A stretch of 40,827 nucleotides of DNA from Gammaproteobacteria bacterium (GCA_029243595.1 JAQWRQ010000016.1:1-40827); one strand, 5' to 3'. Counted from the stretch's first letter, positions 1 through 8,818 are shown. The notes: a model not told the origin generated them from the letters alone. A program made the numbers and translations.

Positions 1-710
1 CCACCGACACAAGCAACCAATGCATCAGGCAGACCACCGACTTGATCAGCAAATTGCGCTTTAGCCTCTTTGCCAATCACACTTTGGAAATCACGCACCA
101 TCATCGGATAAGGGTGTGGCCCTGCGACTGTGCCAATAATATAAAAAGTATCGTCAATATTAGTCACCCAGTCACGCATTGCTTCATTTAGTGCGTCTTT
201 TAGGGTTTTTGAACCTGAAGAAACAGGCACTACTGTGGCGCCTAATAATTTCATGCGAAAAACATTAAGCGCCTGACGGGCAACATCAACTTCGCCCATA
301 TAAACAATGCATTCCAAGCCTAGACGAGCCGCGACGGTAGCAGTCGCTACGCCGTGCTGGCCTGCACCAGTCTCAGCAATAATACGTGTTTTACCCATAC
401 GCTTAGCCAATAAAGCTTGGCCAATGGTATTGTTTACCTTGTGTGCACCGGTATGATTTAGATCTTCACGTTTGAGATAAATCTGTGCACCACCGAGTTT
501 TTTACTGAGATTTTCAGCGTGATAAAGCGGTGTTGTGCGGCCGACATAGTGTTTTAGATCGTGCTCAAATTCTTTTATAAAATCTGCATCGTCCTTGTAT
601 TTTTCGTAAGCCTCTTTAAGCTCACTCACCGCGGTCATTAATGTTTCTGCAATAAAGACACCGCCGTATTGTTCGAAATGACCTTTATCGTCTGGCAATG
701 AATAACTCAT
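1..710 (-). CDS. trpB: Tryptophan synthase beta chain, 3' end cut by window edge
   Basis: TrpB joins indole to serine using pyridoxal phosphate, the last step of tryptophan synthesis. About 236 N-terminal residues are present. The protein begins [18 protein letters not shown] and carries the family motif [12 protein letters not shown], in which the cofactor-binding lysine is about residue 91. The visible end reads [12 protein letters not shown], matching the conserved region before the phosphate-binding glycine loop. The start ATG at 708-710 overlaps the trpF stop codon (ATGA), so the two genes are translationally coupled. This trpF-trpB order is common in proteobacteria. The identification is certain; only the C-terminal part is outside the window. 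Confidence 0.97.
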   Translation of the reverse strand, partial: MSYSLPDDKGHFEQYGGVFIAETLMTAVSELKEAYEKYKDDADFIKEFEHDLKHYVGRTTPLYHAENLSKKLGGAQIYLKREDLNHTGAHKVNNTIGQALLAKRMGKTRIIAETGAGQHGVATATVAARLGLECIVYMGEVDVARQALNVFRMKLLGATVVPVSSGSKTLKDALNEAMRDWVTNIDDTFYIIGTVAGPHPYPMMVRDFQSVIGKEAKAQFADQVGGLPDALVACVG

Positions 711-1315
711 GAGCGCGCCTTGTGTATAAATTGTTTTATTTTATCGATATCCTTGATTCCTGGGCTACTTTCCACGCCGCTAGACACATCAACCGCATAA
801 GGGTTTACCTGTGCAATTGCATCAGCAACTGTATTTGGATTAAGGCCGCCAGCCAGAATGATCGGCAAATCGATATCGACCTTAGCCAAACTCCAGTCAA
901 ACGCCTCGCCCGTACCGCCATAAGTGTCTTTGTTAAAAGCATCTAACAACAAGCCACTGGCTTGGTGATAATCGTTAGCCATTTGGGTAATATTGGTGTC
1001 TTGATTAACGCGTAATGCTTTGATAAACGGCATAGCGTATTGGGTGCATTCAACCACTGATTCATCGCCGTGAAACTGTAAAGTGTCGAGTGGTACTTCG
1101 CATAATACTTCATCAACAAAGCTAGAGTCTGCATTCACAAACAAACCCACGCGATTAATAAATGGCGGCAAGGCGTTAACAATCTCTAGTGCTGACTCAA
1201 CCTCAACATAGCGAGGTGACTTGTCATAAAACACTAGGCCAATCGCATCTATACCAAGAAGTGACGCCTCTCGTGCATTATTGGCATTAGTCAATCCGCA
1301 AATCTTAATTTTCAT
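707..1315 (-). CDS. trpF: Phosphoribosylanthranilate isomerase
   Basis: TrpF converts phosphoribosylanthranilate to the carboxyphenylamino-deoxyribulose phosphate in tryptophan synthesis. The 202-residue protein is a normal-length single TIM barrel. It opens with KIKICGLTN, where Cys6 matches the catalytic cysteine. It has the LQFHGDE strand near residue 80 and LLLDAF, where Asp125 matches the general acid. GGLNP and DVSSGVE near the C-terminus form the phosphate site. The ATG directly follows the stop of the upstream unknown gene with no spacer, and the stop overlaps the trpB start, so all three look like one transcript. Confidence 0.97.
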   Translation of the reverse strand: MKIKICGLTNANNAREASLLGIDAIGLVFYDKSPRYVEVESALEIVNALPPFINRVGLFVNADSSFVDEVLCEVPLDTLQFHGDESVVECTQYAMPFIKALRVNQDTNITQMANDYHQASGLLLDAFNKDTYGGTGEAFDWSLAKVDIDLPIILAGGLNPNTVADAIAQVNPYAVDVSSGVESSPGIKDIDKIKQFIHKARS

Positions 1316-2032
1316 TTAGTGTGTATTCTCAGCATCTAGTTTTGCTTTAATTGTATCACGGTCAATCCACCACTTGTCTTCCACTAGCAAGTCAACTGCG
1401 CCTGATAATTTCTTTAAAAAGACTTCAGGTTTATCTAATTCTAAAGTTTTACGCCACACATCAAAAGTAGATTGGTCAGTAATATGCGAGTGTTTATCAG
1501 CAACACTAGTTAACATTTGCGAGGTAAAAAACGTTAGGTCATCGTCTTCACCACAACGCATTGAAGTAACATAATGCGCTGCCGCTGCCGCTACTGCTCT
1601 AGTGTCTGCCTCTTCTGGAGACTCTTCAACCAAATGCTGTAGCATTGCCACGGTAATTTCTGGGTCGATTGGAAAAGTAATGCCTAACCATAAAGCGTGC
1701 CCAAGTGCGACTAACGCATCTGGCCCTTCAGATAAGAACATCACATCACAAGCTTCAACAGCCAACTCCCACAGTTCGTCTTCTTGCGCTAGGCTAAAAG
1801 CGGTAAAGGCTTTTTCCCATGCATCTGCACCTTTGTAGCGCTCTACTTGAATACGGCCAATCTCTAATAAAATTTTGATACGCTCTTCGGCTGGTGAACT
1901 CTCGCTTAAGCCTGCCAACTGAGATTCAAAATATTCTAATCTTGATTGCAGCTGTTCTTCATTAGCATAGACGTCTTCACCATCATCACCGTCAAAAATA
2001 TCTTGATCTTTGTTTAAATACTTAAATCCCAT
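1316..2032 (-). CDS. Unrecognised 238-residue acidic protein
   Basis: I do not recognise this family. A longer in-frame reading reaches 2077 but would run into the preceding small gene. The ATG at 2030-2032 (protein start MGFKYLNKDQDIF) has a good AAAGGA ribosome site a few bases upstream, so I chose it. The protein is soluble, acidic and largely helical by eye, with no signal peptide or membrane segment. An Asp/Glu-rich patch follows residue 8 (IFDGDDGEDVYANEE), then alanine- and leucine-rich helices (ALVALGHALWLGITFPIDPE; AAAAAHYVTSMRCGEDDD) that could form a helical repeat. It sits flush against trpF and behind a 60-residue gene. No function can be assigned. Confidence 0.75.
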   Translation of the reverse strand: MGFKYLNKDQDIFDGDDGEDVYANEEQLQSRLEYFESQLAGLSESSPAEERIKILLEIGRIQVERYKGADAWEKAFTAFSLAQEDELWELAVEACDVMFLSEGPDALVALGHALWLGITFPIDPEITVAMLQHLVEESPEEADTRAVAAAAAHYVTSMRCGEDDDLTFFTSQMLTSVADKHSHITDQSTFDVWRKTLELDKPEVFLKKLSGAVDLLVEDKWWIDRDTIKAKLDAENTH

Positions 2033-2043
2033 TTTGTTATCCT

Positions 2044-2226
2044 TTAATAAAATGCCGCCTCTAAGCGGTCTTCCCAATTTTCTGGCGTGTCGCCATAATC
2101 AGGCTTAACATCCATTTGAAAAAAGCGTTCGTCTGATGCTTTAGCAATGCTTTTAAGCACTACAACCAATTCTTCAAAAGATTCAAGCTGCGGATTTGCA
2201 ATCATGACTTCACTTATTAGCAACAT
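2044..2226 (-). CDS. Small unrecognised protein, about 60 residues
   Basis: This short reading frame encodes a protein starting MLLISEVMIANPQLESFEEL and ending NWEDRLEAAFY. An alternative ATG eight codons in (MIANPQLESF) is possible; neither has a strong ribosome site. It is acidic with no cysteine, signal or membrane segment. The case for a real gene is its position: it ends 11 bases before the next start, sits in line between topA and the 238-residue gene, and has protein-like composition. It may work with that neighbour. The family is unknown to me. Confidence 0.6.
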   Translation of the reverse strand: MLLISEVMIANPQLESFEELVVVLKSIAKASDERFFQMDVKPDYGDTPENWEDRLEAAFY

Positions 2227-2301
2227 AGAGATCTACCGTTATTAATTAAATGCCTTGTATTTTACACCGCAAAGCCCATAAATAGCCATGCGATAGTAAG
2301 G

Positions 2302-4668
2302 CTATGATTTTTTCGACGCTTTTTTGGTGGTCTTTTTAACTGCTTTTTTCTTGGCTTTCTTTTTACGCTTAGCAGTTTTAGATTTGATTTTTCCAGCAAT
2401 GGCTTTTTTACACTCTTCTAGTGTGAGTTCGCCTGGCTCTTTATTACCAAATAATTTAGAAATAGTAATGTTCTTTTGGCCTTTGCCTTTTTTCTTGCCG
2501 TTCCAAATGTAAGGGCCAAAACGACCATTGAGAATTTGAATTTCAGAATCATCAAAGGTTTTGATAATGCGCTCGGCATCAAATTTTTCTTTAGCGGCGA
2601 TCAGTTCCAATGCTTTTTCAAGCGTGACGTCTTCAGGAATATCCTCTTTCAAAGAGACATATTTCTTGCCATACTGTATGTAGGGGCCAAAGCGACCATA
2701 GTTAGCTTTAATAACACCAAAGTCATCTGTTTCACCTACTGTACGTGGCATGTTGAATAGCTCTAATGCCTCGTCAAGGGTAATGGTCTCAATAACAAGA
2801 TTGCCACGCAGTGAAGCGAAAGCCGGCTTATCCTCGTCATCTTTATGGCCGATTTGTGCGAAAGGGCCAAAGCGCCCAAAACGCACGCTGACAGGTTTTC
2901 CACTCTTTGGATCAATACCAAGATCGCGCATGCCGTGTGTTTCTTCTCTAGAGATGTCATCTGCCGCTTCAATTTTTTCATGGAAAGGGCCGTAGAATTC
3001 TTTAACCACACCTTGCCAAGCAACACCTTGATTAGCAATGGTGTCAAAATCGGTTTCTAAATTTGCTGTAAATTTGTAATCAACAATATCACCAAAATGT
3101 TTAACCAAGAAATCGGTTAATAAGTAAGCAACACTGGTTGGGAAAAGTTTATTTTTCTCAGCGCCTGTATTTTCTGTTGGCTCCGACTGTTCAACCTTGC
3201 CTTCGTTGATCTCAATTAGCTGATACGTACGCTCTGCACCCTCGCGCGTTTCTTTAGAAACATAATTTCGATCTTGTACGGTTGACACCATAGTGGCAAA
3301 AGTAGAAGGACGACCAATACCCATTTCTTCAATTTTCTTCACCAAAGAGGCTTCGGTGTAACGTGGTTTAGCACGTGAAAAGCTTTCCCTAGCAGCAAAA
3401 CTAGCCAAAGTTAATTCATCGCCTTGGCTTAAGTCTGGCAATAGTTTGTCGTCTGATGACAAGTAGTCATAAACACTTAAAAACCCTGGGAACACTAATA
3501 TTTCACCATTTGCCAAAAAGGTTTCATCGCGATTAGAAATGTTGGTTTTAATTTGTGTTCTTTGTAGTTTTGCATCACTCATTTGTGAAGCTAATGCGCG
3601 CTTATAAATCAATGCGTACAGTTTGGCTGCCTGATCTTCCAAACCATAAATCTCCGACTTGGTTAAATCGGTTGGTCGAATGGCCTCGTGCGCTTCTTGT
3701 GCGCCTGCGTCTTTAGTTTTGTAGCGTCTTGCCTCATGGTACTCAGCGCCATACTTAGAGGTAATTTCTTTTTGGGCTGCCGCAATCGCCTCTTCAGACA
3801 ATGTGAATGAGTCAGTTCTCATGTAGGTAATTGCACCTTCACGATATAGATTTTGCGCCAAAGTCATGGTCTGTTTAACTGAGAATCCTAACTTCTGAGA
3901 CGCCTCTTGCTGCAAAGTTGAAGTGATAAACGGTGCTTTTGGCGAACGCTTAGAAGGTTTTTTCTCAATGCTATTAACATTGAGTGTTGCGTCTAATAAT
4001 TTATTAGCAAACTCAAGCGCCTCATCTTTTGTCGAAAAGTCTTTATCAAGTTTTGCTTCAATTAACTCACCTGCACCGTTCACCAAATCGGCTTTAATTT
4101 TAAAAGTGCTTTTAACCGTATGATCGTTAATCTCTCTTTCTCTTTCTACTACTAAACGCACCACCGGAGACTGCACTCTACCTGCTGACTTTGCACCTGA
4201 AACTTTTTTCCATAGGACGCCTGATATCTCAAACCCTACCAAACGGTCAATAACACGTCTGGCCTGTTGCGCATCAACAACATCAAAATTTACTGTTTTT
4301 GGCTCTTGAATCGCTTTTGTAATTGCGCTTTTTGTAATCTCATGGAAAACAATGCGTGGCGTCTCTTTCGGTAAGTCAAGCGCTTCTAGCAAATGCCATG
4401 CAATTGCCTCTCCTTCGCGGTCCTCATCAGTCGCGAGATAGACTTGTTCGGATTTTTTGACTGCTTTTCGAAGATCAGTGACGACTTTTTTCTTGTCAGC
4501 GCTGATTTCATAATTTGGCTTGAAGTTATTTTCAATCTCAATGCCGTTTTTCTTAGCCATATCACGGATATGGCCGATACTAGACTTAACCTGGTAGTCT
4601 TTGCCTAAAAATTTTTCAATTGTTTTGGCTTTAGCGGGGGACTCAACAATAACAAGATTTTTTGCCAT
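2302..4668 (-). CDS. topA: DNA topoisomerase I, form with C-terminal repeats and lysine-rich tail
   Basis: TopA relaxes negative supercoils by cutting and rejoining one DNA strand. The 788-residue protein has the Toprim domain (VIVESPAKAKTI at 6-17; acidic DEDREGEA at 81-88). The active-site region GAITYMRTDS places the catalytic tyrosine at 282. The C-terminal part has three GRFGP-type repeats (FGRFGPFAQIG, YGRFGPYIQYG, NGRFGPYIWNG) of the topoisomerase C-terminal repeat family, then about 30 residues of almost pure Lys/Ala/Thr. There are no CxxC pairs, so the zinc ribbons of E. coli TopA are absent. The start codon overlaps the smg stop by one base. Confidence 0.97.
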   Translation of the reverse strand: MAKNLVIVESPAKAKTIEKFLGKDYQVKSSIGHIRDMAKKNGIEIENNFKPNYEISADKKKVVTDLRKAVKKSEQVYLATDEDREGEAIAWHLLEALDLPKETPRIVFHEITKSAITKAIQEPKTVNFDVVDAQQARRVIDRLVGFEISGVLWKKVSGAKSAGRVQSPVVRLVVEREREINDHTVKSTFKIKADLVNGAGELIEAKLDKDFSTKDEALEFANKLLDATLNVNSIEKKPSKRSPKAPFITSTLQQEASQKLGFSVKQTMTLAQNLYREGAITYMRTDSFTLSEEAIAAAQKEITSKYGAEYHEARRYKTKDAGAQEAHEAIRPTDLTKSEIYGLEDQAAKLYALIYKRALASQMSDAKLQRTQIKTNISNRDETFLANGEILVFPGFLSVYDYLSSDDKLLPDLSQGDELTLASFAARESFSRAKPRYTEASLVKKIEEMGIGRPSTFATMVSTVQDRNYVSKETREGAERTYQLIEINEGKVEQSEPTENTGAEKNKLFPTSVAYLLTDFLVKHFGDIVDYKFTANLETDFDTIANQGVAWQGVVKEFYGPFHEKIEAADDISREETHGMRDLGIDPKSGKPVSVRFGRFGPFAQIGHKDDEDKPAFASLRGNLVIETITLDEALELFNMPRTVGETDDFGVIKANYGRFGPYIQYGKKYVSLKEDIPEDVTLEKALELIAAKEKFDAERIIKTFDDSEIQILNGRFGPYIWNGKKKGKGQKNITISKLFGNKEPGELTLEECKKAIAGKIKSKTAKRKKKAKKKAVKKTTKKASKKS

Positions 4669-5156
4669 TATTGAACAGTATGGTTGTCATCAAGAAACAC
4701 AATTGATTCTAGCCATTGTGCTGAGATCTCTTCGTCGTTGCTATTGCCCAACACCATCATTACTACCCACTTTAAATCATCTAAAGATACCGCGGAATCA
4801 CCCAATGACATAATTTGATCAATGATCATTTCACGCTGGTTAGCATCTATTTGTTTCATGTTTTCCATAAACAATAAGAAGCCACGAGATTTAGCATCGA
4901 GTTTTAATTTTTCCGCCTCACTATAAATACGCATACCGCCATGTGTATTGGCAAATGGCTTAATATTACCATCTTGCAAGGTAGCAATATTTTCTAGCCA
5001 GCTAAGTGCTTTTTCAATACGAACCGCCTCAAAACCTGCATCTGAAAGGTGCGCTTTTAAGGTAGTGTCATCAATTTCATTAGACGAATCATGTTCTGCT
5101 TCTTCAAACAAGTAGTCAAACATATAAGTTAGTACGTCAAGAATATTGTGTGTCAT
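4668..5156 (-). CDS. smg: Smg family protein (DUF494)
   Basis: This 162-residue protein has the Smg family opening (NILDVLTYMFDYLFEE) and the usual length. It lies just after dprA, its standard place in gammaproteobacteria. The biochemical role of Smg is not established. The protein is acidic and helical, with no signal or membrane segment. It starts 6 bases after the dprA stop and its stop shares one base with the topA start, so dprA-smg-topA is one transcription unit. Family call is firm; function is open. Confidence 0.93.
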   Translation of the reverse strand: MTHNILDVLTYMFDYLFEEAEHDSSNEIDDTTLKAHLSDAGFEAVRIEKALSWLENIATLQDGNIKPFANTHGGMRIYSEAEKLKLDAKSRGFLLFMENMKQIDANQREMIIDQIMSLGDSAVSLDDLKWVVMMVLGNSNDEEISAQWLESIVFLDDNHTVQ

Positions 5157-5162
5157 AAAATC

Positions 5163-6251
5163 TCACTTAGTTAATAGATAGCCAGAGCCGCTAGCCTTTG
5201 TCACCCTGTTTGAAAGCTCTAACAAAAGCAACTCTTGTGTAATGATTTGGGGGCTCAACCCACTTTTTTCAACCATTTCATCAATACTTATGGCTTCATA
5301 ACCCAGGTATTTTAATAGCACAGAGGGGGTGTTGTCTACATCTTTTGTATAAATAGCTGTGTTACCACCTAATAAAGGCGGCTCAAAATCCAGCGATAAC
5401 TCCTCAATAATGTCCTCAATATTCTCAACTAATTTTGCTCCTTGTTTGATTAATTGATGACAGCCTTGCGACAATGGGTTGTGGATAGAACTCGGAATAG
5501 CAAACACTTCCTTACATTGATCAGCGGCTAATTTAGCCGTAATCATAGTGCCACTTTTAATACTAGCCTCCACCACCAAAGTACCCAGACTCAAACCGCT
5601 GATAATTCTATTGCGTCTTGGGAAATTATTTGCTACTGGCGCTGTGCCAATAGCAAATTCAGATACTAACGCACCTTGGGTTGAGATTTGGTGTGCCAAT
5701 GATTTATGCTTTGCCGGGTAAATTCGATCAAGCCCTGTGCCACACACTGCAACGGTTAGTTGGCCAGCCCCCAATGCGCCAATATGTGCACTGGCATCAA
5801 TACCACTGGCCATACCCGAAGTGATTATTAAGCCTGCTTTAGACAACGCCTCAGCAAACTGCTGAGCGTTTTGTTTACCCCCTGGCGTTGGATTACGACT
5901 ACCCACAATAGCAAGTTGTTGCTTAGACAAGCATTCAACATTGCCTCGCACATATAGCACCGGTGGCGGATCAGAAATAGTCTTAAGTTGTTGAGGGTAG
6001 CCTGCATCAATTAGAGTTAGAATATGGCAGTTTTCGGCTTTGGCCCAATCAATATCAGCTTGCACCGTTGAGGTGTCTTGCTGCTCCAAGTAATCAAGGG
6101 TCACTTGTCGAAACAACCCACACTCTTTACGTTGTGTTTTTGAAGCCAGAAACACTTGCTCAGGCGTTTCGAAAATTTTAAGCGCTTTATAAAAAGTACG
6201 CACACCTAAGTGTGGTGCTTTGAGTAGCATGAGCCAATAGATTAGATCCAT
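5163..6251 (-). CDS. dprA: DNA processing protein DprA (Smf)
   Basis: DprA binds incoming single-stranded DNA and loads RecA during natural transformation. The 362-residue protein has the extended Rossmann fold: AIVGSRNPTPGG, ITSGMASGIDASAH, the FPRRNRIISGLS segment and SIKSGTMITA. A helical N-terminal region precedes it (about 1-80) and a C-terminal winged-helix-like domain follows (about 300-362, ISIDEMVEKSGLSPQIITQELLLLE). It is the first gene of the dprA-smg-topA unit and diverges from rpmH. Its presence alone does not prove competence, since DprA is kept in many non-transforming bacteria. Confidence 0.96.
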   Translation of the reverse strand: MDLIYWLMLLKAPHLGVRTFYKALKIFETPEQVFLASKTQRKECGLFRQVTLDYLEQQDTSTVQADIDWAKAENCHILTLIDAGYPQQLKTISDPPPVLYVRGNVECLSKQQLAIVGSRNPTPGGKQNAQQFAEALSKAGLIITSGMASGIDASAHIGALGAGQLTVAVCGTGLDRIYPAKHKSLAHQISTQGALVSEFAIGTAPVANNFPRRNRIISGLSLGTLVVEASIKSGTMITAKLAADQCKEVFAIPSSIHNPLSQGCHQLIKQGAKLVENIEDIIEELSLDFEPPLLGGNTAIYTKDVDNTPSVLLKYLGYEAISIDEMVEKSGLSPQIITQELLLLELSNRVTKASGSGYLLTK

Positions 6252-6283
6252 CTTAAATTTAGGTTGTTAAGGATTTGAAAGTT

Positions 6284-6310
6284 ATTATAAATTAATATAC
6301 TTATTTACAA
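6284..6310 (-). promoter_or_regulatory. Candidate promoter for dprA-smg-topA
   Basis: On the minus strand a perfect TATAAT (6284-6289) lies 33 bases before the dprA ATG. TTGTAA at 6305-6310 could be the -35 box with a short 15-base spacer. The -35 side overlaps the region upstream of the rpmH promoter, so the two divergent promoters are back to back. Confidence 0.45.
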
Positions 6311-6326
6311 GGCGTATTGTGATTTA

Positions 6327-6335
6327 TGGTAAAAT
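6327..6335 (+). promoter_or_regulatory. Extended -10 promoter for rpmH-rnpA-yidD-yidC
   Basis: TGGTAAAAT is an extended -10 element (TGn plus TAAAAT) 29 bases before the rpmH start. TTTACA at 6304-6309 resembles a -35 box but at a 20-base spacing from TAAAAT, so the extended -10 is probably decisive. The same nonamer occurs before aroQ. Confidence 0.5.
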
Positions 6336-6364
6336 TGCAAGATTTTATCGGCTGATATTCTATT

Positions 6365-6505
6365 ATGAAACAGAAAAGAACCTTCCAACCCAGCGTTATA
6401 AAACGCAAACGTACTCATGGCTTTAGATCAAGAATGAGCACTAAGTCTGGCCGCGCAGTAATCAATGCCCGCAGAAGAAAAGGACGTAAGCGTTTAGCTG
6501 CTTAA
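6365..6505 (+). CDS. rpmH: 50S ribosomal protein L34
   Basis: L34 is a small, very basic protein of the large ribosomal subunit. The 46-residue product begins [20 protein letters not shown] and ends [10 protein letters not shown], matching the family along its whole length. A two-residue QK insertion follows the usual MK start. It heads the conserved rpmH-rnpA-yidD-yidC cluster, and its stop codon shares one base with the rnpA start (TAATG). In many gammaproteobacteria dnaA lies divergently upstream; here dprA occupies that place. Confidence 0.97.
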   Translation: MKQKRTFQPSVIKRKRTHGFRSRMSTKSGRAVINARRRKGRKRLAA

Positions 6506-6846
6506 TGTCTCTACGGCTGAATCGTGAAGCCAGAATTCTTAAAGCCCATGAATACACCCATGTTTTTAAAGGTGGTAAGCGGGCTAAGGGTAAGTACTGG
6601 CAAATCATTGCAAAACCTATTCAAGAGTCTAGACCACGTCTAGGCTTGGCAATATCAAAGAAGGTGACACGTTTGGCTGTCGACAGAAATCGATTCAAAC
6701 GTGTTGCTAGAGAAACCTTTAGAGTGGCGCAAGCGCAGTTAGATAATTGGGGTTTTGTGGTGATGGCTAGAAATGCTAAGCCAGCTAAGAACCCAGAGCT
6801 GTCCGCTGAATTACTAGACTTATTTAAACAGGTGACAAAAAACTAA
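6505..6846 (+). CDS. rnpA: Ribonuclease P protein component
   Basis: RnpA is the protein subunit of RNase P, which matures the 5' ends of tRNAs. The 113-residue basic protein has the family core with the RNA-binding signature KKVTRLAVDRNRFKRVARETFR at about 52-73, plus a basic N-terminus starting at residue 4. The length is normal. Its start overlaps the rpmH stop by one base, and yidD follows after 8 bases. The RNase P RNA gene is not in this window. Confidence 0.96.
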   Translation: MSLRLNREARILKAHEYTHVFKGGKRAKGKYWQIIAKPIQESRPRLGLAISKKVTRLAVDRNRFKRVARETFRVAQAQLDNWGFVVMARNAKPAKNPELSAELLDLFKQVTKN

Positions 6847-6854
6847 TTTGAATT

Positions 6855-7079
6855 ATGCGTTATTTATTGCTTATTCCCATTAAATTTTATCAGTTGTTTA
6901 TCAGCCCGTTTCTAGGCGCTAATTGCCGTTTTGATCCAACTTGTTCGCAGTATTCTTACGATGCCGTGAAAGAGCATGGCTTTTTCAAAGGCTTTGCACT
7001 GAGTGCAAAACGCATTGGAAAATGCCACCCTTGGCATGATGGTGGCTTTGATCCAGTACCCAAAAAACATTCACACTAA
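6855..7079 (+). CDS. yidD: Membrane protein insertion efficiency factor YidD
   Basis: YidD is a small membrane-associated protein that helps YidC-dependent insertion. The 74-residue product has the family core [15 protein letters not shown] with two conserved cysteines, then [15 protein letters not shown] with the third. The N-terminal [19 protein letters not shown] is an amphipathic helix typical of the family. It lies between rnpA and yidC, its standard position. No clear ribosome site is visible, so translation may be coupled to rnpA. Confidence 0.95.
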   Translation: MRYLLLIPIKFYQLFISPFLGANCRFDPTCSQYSYDAVKEHGFFKGFALSAKRIGKCHPWHDGGFDPVPKKHSH

Positions 7080-7100
7080 TATCAACTAAATTAACCTTTT

Positions 7101-8714
7101 ATGAACAATCAAAAATTATTCCTCGGTATTGCTATTTTCTTAACTGTTTTCCTATTATGGGATAAGTGGCAAATTACACACATAACGGATGCTGATGGCA
7201 ATGTTGTTCGTAAATCTCAAATTACCTTGGACGCACCCGCACAAAACAACGATGTGCCGATGATCAGCACAGACTCAACACAAATTGACCTGCCAACCCC
7301 AGCGATTACTGAACAGCATGGATTTACCACGGTCACAACTGACTTACTTACAGTAGAAATTAGCCATAAAGGTGGTACGATTCAAAATGCCTATCTTAAT
7401 GCCTTCCCTATCGAAAAAGGTGGCGAAGAAAAATTTCAGTTATTAAGCAATAAGACTGGTTCACTGTTCCAAGCGCAAAGTGGTTTGGCATCACGCGATG
7501 ACTTATTGCCAACGCACTTGTCAATGTTTAACTCTGCTAATACAAATTATCAACTATCTGCAGACGAGTTAGTTGTACCACTAACTTGGCAAGGAAAAAA
7601 TGGCGTCACAGTTACAAAGAACTTCCATTTTAAGAAGGGTAGCTACGGTGTTGATATCGACTATCAAATTAATAATAATTCCAATCAATCAATCCCAGCC
7701 AAAAGCTATGTACGCCTAAGTCGAAATTCAATTGGACAAGGAAACATGATGATGCCTACCTTTACGGGTGGTATTGTTTACGACAAAACAGCCCATACTG
7801 TACAAAAAAATGAGTTTGATGACTGGAACGACTTTGCACAACAGCAAGCACTTGGTGGGTGGATGGCAATGGTTCAGCAATATTTTGTTGCAGCCTGGAT
7901 TCCAAACCAAGGCGAAGAGCAAGTTTTCTCAGCAAGTGTTAGCAACGGTATACACAAACTAACCAATGCCAATCAGCAGGTTAGTATTGATGCCGGAAGT
8001 AGCGCAACACTAGGCGCTAATCAGCTTTATCTTGGCCCTAAAGAATATGGTCAAATTGAAAAGGTGGCCACCGGGTTGAACTACACGCTTGATTATGGAT
8101 GGTTAGATATCTTAGCTGACCCATTGTCTTGGGCTATTCATAAGATCAACAACTTTGTTGGTAGCTGGGGCTGGTCAATTATCATTATCACTATCTTAAT
8201 TAAATTAGCCTTCTATCCACTAAGTGAAAAATCATACCGCTCAATGGCTGGCATGAGAAAACTCTCACCAAGATTGGCTAAACTCAAAGAAACCTATGGT
8301 GATGACAAGCAAAAAATGGGTCAAAAAACCATGGAGCTGTACAAGAAAGAAAAAATTAACCCTGCCTCTGGCTGTTTGCCAATCATGGTGCAGATCCCTG
8401 TATTTATTGCTTTTTACTGGATGTTGCTTGATACGGTTGAGTTACGCCAAACAGCGTTCTGGTGGCTGACAGACTTATCAACAGAAGACCCTTACTACAT
8501 CTTGCCAATTATTATGGGCGCGTCTATGTTCGTACAGCAGAAGCTTAACCCGCCGCCGCCTGATCCAATGCAAGCGAAAATCATGATGTCATTACCCTTT
8601 GTGTTTACCATTTTCTTCTTATGGTTCCCATCAGGTTTGGTGCTTTATTGGGTGTTTAATAATATTCTATCTATTGCACAGCAGTGGTCGATTAATAAGC
8701 GTATTAACGGCTAA
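7101..8714 (+). CDS. yidC: Membrane protein insertase YidC
   Basis: YidC inserts and folds inner-membrane proteins, including Fo subunits a and c of ATP synthase, encoded about 8 kb away. The 537-residue protein is the long Gram-negative form. It has an N-terminal anchor helix (about 5-20, LFLGIAIFLTVFLLW), a large periplasmic domain (about 50-330), and then five membrane segments in the conserved insertase domain, from WGWSIIIITILIKLAFYPL to the final LVLYWVFNNILSIAQQW. The cytoplasmic loop MRKLSPRLAKLKETYGDD is diagnostic. The usual follower mnmE is absent; a structured gap and an unrelated gene come next. Confidence 0.97.
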   Translation: MNNQKLFLGIAIFLTVFLLWDKWQITHITDADGNVVRKSQITLDAPAQNNDVPMISTDSTQIDLPTPAITEQHGFTTVTTDLLTVEISHKGGTIQNAYLNAFPIEKGGEEKFQLLSNKTGSLFQAQSGLASRDDLLPTHLSMFNSANTNYQLSADELVVPLTWQGKNGVTVTKNFHFKKGSYGVDIDYQINNNSNQSIPAKSYVRLSRNSIGQGNMMMPTFTGGIVYDKTAHTVQKNEFDDWNDFAQQQALGGWMAMVQQYFVAAWIPNQGEEQVFSASVSNGIHKLTNANQQVSIDAGSSATLGANQLYLGPKEYGQIEKVATGLNYTLDYGWLDILADPLSWAIHKINNFVGSWGWSIIIITILIKLAFYPLSEKSYRSMAGMRKLSPRLAKLKETYGDDKQKMGQKTMELYKKEKINPASGCLPIMVQIPVFIAFYWMLLDTVELRQTAFWWLTDLSTEDPYYILPIIMGASMFVQQKLNPPPPDPMQAKIMMSLPFVFTIFFLWFPSGLVLYWVFNNILSIAQQWSINKRING

Positions 8715-8745
8715 TTGCTTGCTGTTTTCACCTTATACTGCGTTA

Positions 8746-8805
8746 AACCTAAGAAAATACTCAGTCACATAGCATCAACTATGTTCAGTCCTATTTTCTT
8801 GGGTT
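8746..8805. repeat. Two-part inverted repeat after yidC
   Basis: Outer arms AACCTAAGAAAATA (8746-8759) and TATTTTCTTGGGTT (8792-8805) pair at 13 of 14 positions. Inside, ACATAG (8767-8772) and CTATGT (8779-8784) form a second perfect stem around a 6-base loop. The linkers between the stems both contain CAGTC, so they form an internal loop. There is no T-run, so it is not a standard terminator. It may act as a yidC transcript end or processing structure, or as an operator for the downstream gene. Confidence 0.65.
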
Positions 8806-8812
8806 CGCCTTG

Positions 8813-8818
8813 TATAAT
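8813..8818 (+). promoter_or_regulatory. Candidate -10 box for the TauD-like gene operon
   Basis: A perfect TATAAT lies 30 bases upstream of the ATG at 8849. No good -35 box is visible at 16-18 bases, because that position is taken by the right arm of the inverted repeat at 8792-8805. An activator or repressor could act there. Confidence 0.4.

Noticed and set aside
3923-4813. Plus-strand open frames opposite topA and smg
   Set aside because: They are shadows of strongly supported minus-strand genes and show no family features or ribosome sites.
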